Assembly: GCA_903861155.1 (NCBI GenBank)
Contig: CAIOTL010000244.1
Coordinates: forward strand, 1 to 55,999
DNA from: an uncultured Bacteroidota bacterium
GTDB lineage: Bacteria > Bacteroidota > Bacteroidia > Flavobacteriales > Flavobacteriaceae
Length of the DNA stretch: 55,999 nt
Direction of reading: 5' to 3'
Each line of letters opens with the position of its first letter. The stretch's first letter is position 1. Made by a program: the position numbers and the translations under genes. This document shows, piece after piece, positions 1 to 7,315 of this stretch. Below the pieces are notes generated by a model. That model searched no databases and had not been told where the DNA came from. It worked only from the letters and a program-made list of their open reading frames with translations.

Positions 1-65
1 ACACGATCAATAAGTTTATCGTCTTTAAACTCTGAAAATGAATCGATTAATGCTAAATTTTCCAT
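1..65 (-). CDS. nusA: Transcription termination/antitermination factor NusA (N-terminal fragment)
   Basis: Only the first 21 codons are inside the window; the gene runs off the left edge on the minus strand. The start codon is the ATG at 65-63 and the translation begins MENLALIDSFSEFKDD, the usual flavobacterial NusA N-terminus. NusA binds RNA polymerase and modulates pausing, termination and antitermination. It follows rimP by 13 nt, the conserved rimP-nusA(-infB) order, so it should be co-transcribed from the promoter upstream of rimP. The identification rests on this short N-terminus plus gene order. Confidence 0.85.
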   Translation of the reverse strand, partial: MENLALIDSFSEFKDDKLIDR

Positions 66-78
66 GCCAACTAATTAA

Positions 79-543
79 TTAAAATGTTACTGTAACAATT
101 GCTTCTTTTATTTCTGTATAAGGTATTTCCTGTCTTTTTTGAACCGTTTCTTTTCCTTTTCCAAGTTTTTTTGGCTCTCTTGCTTTCCACGACAAAATTA
201 TAAAATTATCATTAGCTTCAACTAATTCTGCCTCAATTGTTTCCGAAGCTAATTTCACAATTAATGTCCGTCCAACGTTTTTCTTGTATTGTCGAATCAT
301 TTTTAATGGCGAACCAACTCCCACCGAAGCCACTTCTAAAGAAAAATCTTGTTCTTCCCGGTCTAAATTAGCGTCAATTTCACGACTGATATCAATACAA
401 TCCTGCAAAGCCACTCCATTGTCGCCATCCAAATTTACAATAACTTTAAACGAATCGGTAATAGTCAAGTCTATCAAAAAAACGGATGGTTTTTCCAAAA
501 GGATTTCGGTTAATAATGTATCTATTTTTTCTTTAAATGTCAT
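79..543 (-). CDS. rimP: Ribosome maturation factor RimP
   Basis: A 154-residue protein, the normal size for RimP, which assists maturation of the 30S subunit in the cytoplasm. The N-terminal alpha/beta domain contains the [18 protein letters not shown] segment (about residues 39-56) and the [13 protein letters not shown] segment (about 69-81), both typical of the family. The C-terminal half is the SH3-like domain. The ATG at 543 is the first start after a hairpin-containing leader. It lies 13 nt upstream of nusA, as in most bacteria, so the two are read as one operon. Confidence 0.95.
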   Translation of the reverse strand: MTFKEKIDTLLTEILLEKPSVFLIDLTITDSFKVIVNLDGDNGVALQDCIDISREIDANLDREEQDFSLEVASVGVGSPLKMIRQYKKNVGRTLIVKLASETIEAELVEANDNFIILSWKAREPKKLGKGKETVQKRQEIPYTEIKEAIVTVTF

Positions 544-550
544 ATTTTAT

Positions 551-576
551 AAAAAGAGGCACGCCATGCGTGCCTC
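551..576 (-). promoter_or_regulatory. Terminator-like hairpin in the rimP-nusA leader
   Basis: On the minus strand a perfect 9-bp GC-rich stem (GAGGCACGC pairing with GCGTGCCTC, 3-nt loop) is followed directly by five T residues and then, 7 nt later, by the rimP ATG. It lies between the predicted promoter (-7 at 613-606) and the gene. It looks like an intrinsic terminator or attenuator controlling the operon that encodes NusA; that role is inferred. Confidence 0.6.
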
Positions 577-605
577 ATTATCTAGTTTTTTAGTAAATAA
601 CAGTG

Positions 606-634
606 CAAATATAGTGTTTTTTTTATAAATCAAA
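606..634 (-). promoter_or_regulatory. Predicted promoter of the rimP-nusA operon
   Basis: On the minus strand the -7 element TATATTTG (613-606) is preceded after 17 nt by TTTG (634-631). This matches the Bacteroidota consensus TTTG/N17-21/TAnnTTTG. The expected start site is about 55 nt upstream of the rimP ATG. Confidence 0.6.
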
Positions 635-705
635 AACCTTTGTTTTATAACTTGCGCTATTTTCCGCCAATATACCCACTAATTTAGAAGTTATATCTGA
701 CTTAT

Positions 706-740
706 ATAAAAAAAAGCCCTTCAAAAAATTGAAAGGCTTT
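706..740 (-). terminator. Intrinsic terminator of tRNA-Gln
   Basis: On the minus strand AGCCTTTCAA pairs with TTGAAGGGCT and is followed by a run of T residues. It lies immediately downstream of the tRNA-Gln gene. Confidence 0.75.
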
Positions 741-743
741 CCG

Positions 744-814
744 TTGGTCTACAAGGACTCGAACCTTGAAAGACTGCACCAAAAACAGTTGTGTTACCAT
801 TACACCATAGACCA
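744..814 (-). tRNA. tRNA-Gln (anticodon TTG)
   Basis: On the minus strand the 7-bp acceptor stem TGGTCTA/TAGACCA, the D arm GTGTAATGGTAACAC and the T arm with GGTTCGAGTCC are all visible. The anticodon stem ACTGT/GCAGT encloses loop TTTTGGT, giving anticodon TTG (glutamine). The CCA end is not encoded. It is a lone tRNA with its own terminator. Confidence 0.95.
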
Positions 815-1051
815 ATTCCATTGCCGTTAAGCGAGTGCAAATTTATAACAAATTTTATTTTTCACAAATTTTTAATCTCTTTTTATTGAAAAACTTTTTA
901 TTGGCTACAGTGTGATCTAAAAAGCATATAAAAATCAGGCGGTTACCTGTTAGATTCCATTTTTTAGAAATTTTTGTTAATGCCCGTGTCGTTACATAAA
1001 AAAACATTTTCTTTGTGGCATTAAATAATACTAAATTTCAGTATCTAAAAT

Positions 1052-4000
1052 ATGGCAAATTTCAATTTTAAAAAATGGAATACAATTACTGGCTGGTTCG
1101 TTTTTGCAATAGCATTAACAACATACACGCTAACTGTTGAACCTTCAATGAGTTTTTGGGATTGCGGCGAATACATTCCCACTGCAGCAAAACTAGAAGT
1201 GGGACATCCTCCAGGAGCACCTTTGTTTCAGATGATTGGCGCTTTTTTTGCAATGTTTGCCCTTGATAACAAGCATATTGCCGTGATGGTGAATATGATG
1301 TCTGTTTTTTCGAGTGCTTTTACCATTTTATTTTTGTTTTGGTCTTCTTCAATGATTCTAAAGAAAATAGTTTCCTCTTTTTCTGACGCTAGCCAAAAAG
1401 GCGAACAGTCGGAGCAAATAAACAAAAACAACACTATCGTAATTCTTGGCAGCTCGACTGTCGGTGCCCTCGCTTATACTTTTTCGGATAGTTTCTGGTT
1501 CAATGCGGTTGAAGCCGAAGTTTATGCAATGGCTTCCTTTTTTATCGCATTACTCTTCTGGCTGGGTTTACGCTGGGAACAAGATATGGATTCACCTCGA
1601 GGTAATCGATGGCTGTTGATTATTTCGCTAGTAATAGGCCTTTCATTTGGCGTCCATTTTATGGCGCTTTTGACTATTCCTGCCATAGGTTTTCTTTATT
1701 TTTTCAAACATTATAAAGTAGTCACTATCAAAAGTTTTATCGTTGGAAACATTGTCGTTGTTGCGGTTTTGATGTTCATTTTTAAATTATTATTGCCCTG
1801 GACGATGGCTTTCTTTGCAAAAACCGAAGTGTTTATGGTCAATGATTTAGGAATGTCTTTTGATTCGGGGACAATATTTGTCGCTTTGATCCTAATTGCG
1901 TTCTTTTATTTTGGCTTAAAATACACTCACAAAAAAGGACTTGTACACTACAACACGCTTATATTATGCATTCTGTTCATCTTCATCGGGTTTTCCACCT
2001 GGATGATGTTGCCTATTCGTGCCAATGCCAATGTGATCATCAACGAAAATAAACCTTCGGATGCACGTGAAGTTTTGGCCTATTACAACAGGGAACAATA
2101 TGGTTCAAACTCCTTGTTTTACGGCGCGCAATATACCGAAGCCTTTGCAGGTTTAGACAAGAAAAAACCTTATTTAGACAAGGCTCCCAACTTTGAAAGA
2201 GATTACAAAACCGGCAAGTATATCATTGTAAACAACTACAAAAATGCCGAACAAAACACCGACGACGCACAAAAAACCATTTTACCAAGGCTGTGGAGTG
2301 GCGATAATATTGCCAATTACATCAACTTTACGCATCCCCCCACATTTAAAATAAATCCTGATTATCAATACTCAGACGACCTACCAAAGTATGGAGTCGA
2401 TCCAAGCAAATTGAGCGAAGAAGAGTTAAACAAGGCCGAAGCTCAATTAAGAAATGAAATTGAAAAAACCGTTAAGGAATTTAGACAAGCTTATGCGCAA
2501 AAACAAATCGACAATGAAGGTTACATTAAATTCCTGAAAAGTTATGGCGATTATTTAATCGTCGAAAAACCAACAACTGCCGACAATCTAGGTTTTATGG
2601 TCGAATACCAATTTGGCTATATGTATTTTAGGTATTTGATGTGGAACTTTGTAGGTCGGCAGAACGACATTCAAGGAAAATACGATGATTTTGATGGTAA
2701 TTGGCTTAGTGGAATTACAAAAATAGACGAATGGCATCTAGTTTCTCAACAAAATTTACCTTCGGATGTTTTGAATAACAAAGGCCGAAACGTATATTTC
2801 TTTTTGCCATTATTATTGGGTTTACTTGGCATTTTTTATCACGCCAGTAAGGATCGAAAAAGCTTTTATGTACTTTTGGTTCTATTCCTATTTATGGGAA
2901 TTGCCCTGAAAATTTACCTCAACGAAAGACCGTTTGAACCTCGCGAAAGAGATTATGCATTGGTAGGTTCTTTCTACGTATTCGCCATTTGGATAGGTTT
3001 TGGAGTTTATGCGCTTTATGAAAGTCTCCAGAAATATTTGGCACCAAAAATTGCAGGACCTATACTTATTGCAGCAAGTTTACTGGCGGTTCCGGTGCTA
3101 ATGGCTTGCCAAAACTGGAATGACCACGATCGTTCAGGAAGATATACCGCGGTGGCTTTGGCAAAATCCTATCTTAGTTCTTGTGATACAAATGCAATTT
3201 TATTCACTATTGGGGATAACGATACCTTCCCACTTTGGTATGCCCAAGAAATTGAACATTTTAGAACGGACGTCAAAATTGTAAACACAAGTTTGTTTAT
3301 GACCGACTGGTATATTGACCAAATGAAAACCAAAGTTTATAATTCAGAACCATTGCCAATTTCTTTTGCTCATGACCAATATGTTGGCGATAAACTAGAT
3401 TATGTAGCGCATATTCAAAAAGTAGACAGCCGTTGGGACATAAAAGATTTTATCAATTTCATCAAAAATCCAAAATCTACTGTCGAAATGCAAAACGGAC
3501 AAACGATCCATTTTTATCCAACGAATAAAATCAAAATTGCTGTTGACAAAAACAACATTATCCAGAATAAGGTGGTTTCCGCTAAATACAACGACTCAAT
3601 TGTTCCTTATATTGACGTTGACATCAAAGGAAATGCTTTGTACAAAAACAGATTAATGATGCTCGATATCGTGGCCAACAATAACTGGAAAAGGCCTATT
3701 TATTTTAGTCCCGGCGCATTTGACGATGATGATTATTTATGGATGAAAGATTATCTTCAATTAGAAGGAATGCTCTACAAATTAGTCCCAGTAAAAACGA
3801 AGTTCAAAAAAGACACAAGTCCAATGGATATGGGCGATATTGATGCCGACAAAATGTATCCAATTGTTATGAAATGGGATTGGGGCAACAGCGACAGCGA
3901 CAAGATTTATCACGATACGGAAACCAGAAGAAACAGCATTTCCTATCGTTCGGTGCTTTCCAGATTAATGGATAAGTTAATTACCGAAGGTAAAATAGAC

Positions 4001-4357
4001 AAGGCCAAAAACGTTATCAACTTGGCCATGACAAAAATGCCTTTGGATAAATTTAATTATTATTCTATGGTAGAACCTTTTGCAAAAGGATATTATGAAG
4101 TAGGCGAAAAAGTAAAAGCCCAACAACTTTTAGAGCGATTAATGACAAAATACAAAGAAAATCTAAACTATTACGGAGGTTTAAAATCGACGGAACAATC
4201 TGAAATAGCTGTTGATATTATTACTGATATTGAACGCTACCGAAGTTTGTTGCAAGTGATGAAAGAAAGTGGCGACATTCCGTTTTATAATAAAAACAGG
4301 GTAATATTTAACACTTATATCAAAATGTTTTCGCGTTTTGAACGTGAAAAAGAGTAA
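1052..4357 (+). CDS. DUF2723 family integral membrane protein (glycosyltransferase family 117-like)
   Basis: A 1101-residue polytopic inner-membrane protein. The N-terminal region holds the DUF2723 signature, EPSMSFWDCGEYIPTA followed by HPPGAPLF (about residues 31-60). The acidic FWDCGEY segment resembles the lipid-phosphosugar binding loop of protein O-mannosyltransferase-type enzymes. Hydrophobic helices occupy roughly residues 15-340 and 580-690, and a large soluble domain follows. The family is abundant in Bacteroidota and is thought to transfer sugars from lipid-linked donors; the substrate is unknown. The ATG is preceded by an AT-rich leader, and an intrinsic terminator follows the gene. 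Its neighbour, a polysaccharide deacetylase, fits an envelope-glycan role but is a separate unit. Confidence 0.85.
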   Translation: MANFNFKKWNTITGWFVFAIALTTYTLTVEPSMSFWDCGEYIPTAAKLEVGHPPGAPLFQMIGAFFAMFALDNKHIAVMVNMMSVFSSAFTILFLFWSSSMILKKIVSSFSDASQKGEQSEQINKNNTIVILGSSTVGALAYTFSDSFWFNAVEAEVYAMASFFIALLFWLGLRWEQDMDSPRGNRWLLIISLVIGLSFGVHFMALLTIPAIGFLYFFKHYKVVTIKSFIVGNIVVVAVLMFIFKLLLPWTMAFFAKTEVFMVNDLGMSFDSGTIFVALILIAFFYFGLKYTHKKGLVHYNTLILCILFIFIGFSTWMMLPIRANANVIINENKPSDAREVLAYYNREQYGSNSLFYGAQYTEAFAGLDKKKPYLDKAPNFERDYKTGKYIIVNNYKNAEQNTDDAQKTILPRLWSGDNIANYINFTHPPTFKINPDYQYSDDLPKYGVDPSKLSEEELNKAEAQLRNEIEKTVKEFRQAYAQKQIDNEGYIKFLKSYGDYLIVEKPTTADNLGFMVEYQFGYMYFRYLMWNFVGRQNDIQGKYDDFDGNWLSGITKIDEWHLVSQQNLPSDVLNNKGRNVYFFLPLLLGLLGIFYHASKDRKSFYVLLVLFLFMGIALKIYLNERPFEPRERDYALVGSFYVFAIWIGFGVYALYESLQKYLAPKIAGPILIAASLLAVPVLMACQNWNDHDRSGRYTAVALAKSYLSSCDTNAILFTIGDNDTFPLWYAQEIEHFRTDVKIVNTSLFMTDWYIDQMKTKVYNSEPLPISFAHDQYVGDKLDYVAHIQKVDSRWDIKDFINFIKNPKSTVEMQNGQTIHFYPTNKIKIAVDKNNIIQNKVVSAKYNDSIVPYIDVDIKGNALYKNRLMMLDIVANNNWKRPIYFSPGAFDDDDYLWMKDYLQLEGMLYKLVPVKTKFKKDTSPMDMGDIDADKMYPIVMKWDWGNSDSDKIYHDTETRRNSISYRSVLSRLMDKLITEGKIDKAKNVINLAMTKMPLDKFNYYSMVEPFAKGYYEVGEKVKAQQLLERLMTKYKENLNYYGGLKSTEQSEIAVDIITDIERYRSLLQVMKESGDIPFYNKNRVIFNTYIKMFSRFEREKE

Positions 4358-4398
4358 CAGATTAGAAAACTAGGAGAATTCAAAAATGTAGCGCTGTT

Positions 4399-4425
4399 GA
4401 AAAATGCCGCTGCATTTTTTGTTTT
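4399..4425 (+). terminator. Intrinsic terminator after the DUF2723 gene
   Basis: The stem AAAAATGC/GCATTTTT closes over a CGCT tetraloop and runs into a T-rich tract, 40 nt after the stop codon. Confidence 0.7.
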
Positions 4426-4446
4426 AATTTCTCAAAACTCGAAAAA

Positions 4447-5124
4447 ATGAGCTACTACTGGATCAAGACAAATTCCATCATAAAAAAAATATTCCGGAAT
4501 TACGTTTGGGATATTGCCAATGACGAAAATAAAATCTACCTCACTTTTGACGATGGTCCAACTCCAAAAATCACCGAATGGGTTCTTAAACAGCTAAAAA
4601 AACACGATGCCAAAGCCACTTTTTTCTGCATTGGAAACAACATCGAAAAACATCCCGAGATTTTCGAAAAAGTAATTAACGAAGGACATTCCATCGGAAA
4701 TCATACTTTCAATCACCAGAACGGCTGGAAAACATCAACCGAAGAATATTTAGAAAATGTTAAGTCGTGCGAATCCTTAATTTTAAATCCTAAATCTAAC
4801 CCGAGCTTCAGCGAACTGGCGAAGCAAAGCTACAATCTTAAATCTGCAATCTTCCGCCCGCCTTATGGCAAAATAAAACCATTGCAGGCAAAAAAATTGC
4901 GAAAAATAGGCTATAAAATAATAATGTGGGATGTCTTGAGTGCCGATTTTGACACTACAATCTCTCCAGAAAAGTGTTTGGAAAACGTTTTTAAAAATGT
5001 GAAATCCGGAAGTGTCATCGTTTTTCACGACAGCGTAAAAGCATTCCCGAATTTGGAATATACATTGCCAAAAACATTGGAAATCTTAAGTAAAAGGGGA
5101 TTTGTTTTTGAAAAAATCGATTAA
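4447..5124 (+). CDS. Polysaccharide deacetylase family protein (NodB homology domain)
   Basis: A 225-residue carbohydrate esterase family 4 protein that should remove N-acetyl groups from a glycan such as peptidoglycan or chitin-like polymers. Visible motifs in order are TFDDGPTP (catalytic and metal Asp), GNHTFNHQ (two metal-binding His), FRPPYGK, MWDVLSADFD and VFHDS. There is no clear signal peptide, so its location is uncertain. Between the CESLI segment and FRPPYG the protein carries an extra stretch of about 20 residues. Its DNA (about 4781-4850) contains a GC-rich palindromic motif also found in the GT2 gene near 50550, so it looks like an inserted element. The gene end overlaps the convergent thioredoxin-like gene by 4 nt. 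Confidence 0.9.
   Translation: MSYYWIKTNSIIKKIFRNYVWDIANDENKIYLTFDDGPTPKITEWVLKQLKKHDAKATFFCIGNNIEKHPEIFEKVINEGHSIGNHTFNHQNGWKTSTEEYLENVKSCESLILNPKSNPSFSELAKQSYNLKSAIFRPPYGKIKPLQAKKLRKIGYKIIMWDVLSADFDTTISPEKCLENVFKNVKSGSVIVFHDSVKAFPNLEYTLPKTLEILSKRGFVFEKID
4781..4850 (+). repeat. In-frame palindromic element inside the polysaccharide deacetylase gene
   Basis: The core CAGCGAACTGGCGAAGCA (4809-4826) forms a small CAG-CGAA-CTG hairpin within a GCTTC/GAAGC arm. It is flanked by A/T-rich TAAATCTAA and CTTAAATCT stretches. The same core with one mismatch occurs at about 50570-50587 inside an unrelated gene. The boundaries are approximate. Confidence 0.55.
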
Positions 5125-5417
5125 AGATGTTCTTGAACCAAGCCAATTATTGTATTGGCATCTAATTCGCCGGATTGTCTCCATATCATTTGACCTTCTT
5201 TGTAAATCATTAAGGTGGGAAGACCTTTAATGCGCAAAGCATCGGCCAATTCCTGATTTTTATCGACATCAATTTTTATCACTTTTGCCTTATCACCAAG
5301 AGCTGCTGCTACATCTCTAATTACGGGATGCATCGAAACGGATGATTCATTCCAATCTGTGTAAAAATCAATTAACACAGGTACTTGTGTGCTTATAAGT
5401 TCTCCAAATTTTGACAT
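5121..5417 (-). CDS. Thioredoxin-fold protein lacking the CXXC active site
   Basis: A 98-residue single thioredoxin-fold domain. The overall pattern is thioredoxin: VLIDFYTDW (about 14-22), KVIKIDVDKNQELADALRIKGLPTLMIYKEG (about 44-74) with the cis-proline GLPT retained. Where thioredoxin has WCGPCK this protein reads WNESSV, so both redox cysteines are gone and there are no cysteines in the protein at all. It cannot act as a dithiol reductase and is more likely a binding or scaffold protein; the partner is unknown. It starts at the ATG at 5417. A genuine thioredoxin is encoded at 53590-53907. The gene is convergent with the deacetylase. Confidence 0.85.
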   Translation of the reverse strand: MSKFGELISTQVPVLIDFYTDWNESSVSMHPVIRDVAAALGDKAKVIKIDVDKNQELADALRIKGLPTLMIYKEGQMIWRQSGELDANTIIGLVQEHL

Positions 5418-5491
5418 AAAACCAACGAATTTAATTTTTTAAATCTACTTAAAAGAGATATTTAATTTACAAATGTAGCATTTTTAACGAA

Positions 5492-6727
5492 TTATGCCAC
5501 ATACTTACCTTTTTTTAGTTCGATGACCGTAATTTCAGGCATAATTCCTACTCTTCCTGAATAAGCATGAAACCCAAAACCTCTGTTTACATATATATAT
5601 CTTCCTAAGTTTTCATACAATCCGGCCCACTGTTTATAAATATATTGCACTGGACTCCATTTAATATACCCAGGGATTTCAATGCCAAACTGAAATCCAT
5701 GGGTATGACCCGAAAGCGTTAATTGGAAATTCTTTTTGTGATTTTTTACTTCATATTCCCAATGACTTGGATCATGACTCATTAAAATTTTGAAATCATC
5801 TTTTGTCAAATTGGCAGAAGCCAAATTAATATCGCCCACTTTCTTAAAATTATTCCCCCAATTCTCGACGCCAACCAAGGCAATCTTGTCGGTTCCTTTT
5901 TCGATGAAAGTATGTTGATTTAATAATAATTTAAAACCTATTTGACCATATAAATCTTTTATATCCTGGAAGTTTTTGTCTTTAGCAGCTTCCGATGGCC
6001 AAGTCACATATTCTCCATAATCATGATTACCCAGCACCGAAAATTTCCCGTATTTGTGCTCTTTAATTCTGTTAAAAGTTTCTATCCAAGGATGCATTTC
6101 CATGGCATCGGTATTAACAATATCCCCAGTAAACAAAATCATATCGGAATTTTGTTCGTTGACCAAATCTATTGCATAATTTATTTTCTCTGGATTATCG
6201 AAACTTCCGCTATGAACATCGGATATTTGTGTGATTGTGAAACCATCAAAAGCATCTGGTAAATCTGGAAAAAATATGAGTTGTTTGATTACCTTGAAAT
6301 TATACTTTCCTTTCGTGACTCCATATATTAAGGACAAAAAAGGTACTGCTGCTAATCCTAAGCCTATTTGGCTAACAAACTTTCGTCTTGAACCAAGAAA
6401 ACTCGCTGTACTGTCAGACTTTACAAAGTGATTTACTGAACCTGCACCAATTCGAAAAATGTCTTCACCAAGTAATACTAAAGTCAGCATTATTTTAGGA
6501 ATATATACCAAAAGCATCAGTCCCATTGTAAACATTGTTTGCTGAGTTTGCCCCACCGAACGATCAAATTTTGTGAAAGAATAAATGATAAAAACTAAAA
6601 GTAATGCGCTTATTATTTGGTACGAAAGTAAAATCGATTTTGTTTTTACCAAAGTCTTGAATGCCTGATACGTATACCATTCGACAATAAACAAAATGAC
6701 ACAAAGTATTAATATACGTAAAATCAT
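5492..6727 (-). CDS. Membrane-anchored metallophosphoesterase
   Basis: A 411-residue protein with about four hydrophobic helices in its first 120 residues, followed by a calcineurin-like phosphoesterase domain. Metal-ligand motifs are present in order: ITQISDVHSGS, FTGDIVNT, LGNHDYGE, MSHDP and LSGHTHGFQFG. The family hydrolyses phosphoester or phosphoanhydride bonds with a dinuclear metal centre; the YkuE/YaeI-type members act near the membrane on lipid or nucleotide substrates. I chose the ATG at 6727; an in-frame TTG seven codons upstream is also possible. It lies 74 nt downstream (in reading direction) of an AT-rich gap and stands alone. Confidence 0.88.
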   Translation of the reverse strand: MILRILILCVILFIVEWYTYQAFKTLVKTKSILLSYQIISALLLVFIIYSFTKFDRSVGQTQQTMFTMGLMLLVYIPKIMLTLVLLGEDIFRIGAGSVNHFVKSDSTASFLGSRRKFVSQIGLGLAAVPFLSLIYGVTKGKYNFKVIKQLIFFPDLPDAFDGFTITQISDVHSGSFDNPEKINYAIDLVNEQNSDMILFTGDIVNTDAMEMHPWIETFNRIKEHKYGKFSVLGNHDYGEYVTWPSEAAKDKNFQDIKDLYGQIGFKLLLNQHTFIEKGTDKIALVGVENWGNNFKKVGDINLASANLTKDDFKILMSHDPSHWEYEVKNHKKNFQLTLSGHTHGFQFGIEIPGYIKWSPVQYIYKQWAGLYENLGRYIYVNRGFGFHAYSGRVGIMPEITVIELKKGKYVA

Positions 6728-6871
6728 TGTAATAGAAATTTTCTGCAAAATAACAAATTAATTGGTGAAACGAATTTATGTTAATTCAATTTTAACTAAA
6801 ACCATACCAAATTAATTTAATGTTGTAGTATTATAAAATGAATTGGAAATGAAGTCGAGGTATTTTGATTA

Positions 6872-6905
6872 AAAACAAAAAAAGCCGATAAATTGCTTTA
6901 TCGAC
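6872..6905 (-). terminator. Intrinsic terminator of the small secreted protein gene
   Basis: On the minus strand GTCGATAAA pairs with TTTATCGGC over a GCAA loop, followed by seven T residues. Confidence 0.75.
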
Positions 6906-6944
6906 TCCATAAATAATTCAAATTATTGATAATTTTTTTTGAAA

Positions 6945-7157
6945 TTATTTCATTTCCTTACTTTCCTCTTTTCTCTCTTCTTTTTTTTCTTCTTTTTTAT
7001 GAGCAGCAACTTTTTTTGCCATTCGATGTTTTTTGTGGATCATTTTTTTTTCCATTCGATCTTCCTTACGATCCTCTTTTTTAGTTTGAGGTTCAGTTTG
7101 CGCAAACATTACAGTAGTTCCAAAGATTACTGCAAACAATAAAATTAATTTTTTCAT
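6945..7157 (-). CDS. Small secreted, highly charged protein of unknown function
   Basis: A 70-residue protein starting at the ATG at 7157, preferred over an upstream in-frame start because it opens directly on a signal peptide (MKKLILLFAVIFGTTVMFAQ). The mature part is almost only Lys, Glu, Arg, Met and His, with heptad-like KKEDRKEDRMEKK and EEKKEERKEE blocks, so it is probably helical or disordered. I recognise no family. It is monocistronic, with its own terminator, and lies divergent to polA. Such charged periplasmic mini-proteins are common in flavobacteria. The charge suggests nucleic-acid, polyphosphate or metal binding, but that is a guess. Confidence 0.65.
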   Translation of the reverse strand: MKKLILLFAVIFGTTVMFAQTEPQTKKEDRKEDRMEKKMIHKKHRMAKKVAAHKKEEKKEERKEESKEMK

Positions 7158-7315
7158 GATTTTGATGTTTAAATTTAGAACCATAAAACTAATTCTTTGT
7201 ACAAAATTTAAAGTTATATAATTATTCGAAAAAATTATATAATTCACGGGTAAATTTAAAAAGAAATTAATTTTTTAGAACACAAATGTTTATTTTTACA
7301 TTCTTAAAAAATAAA

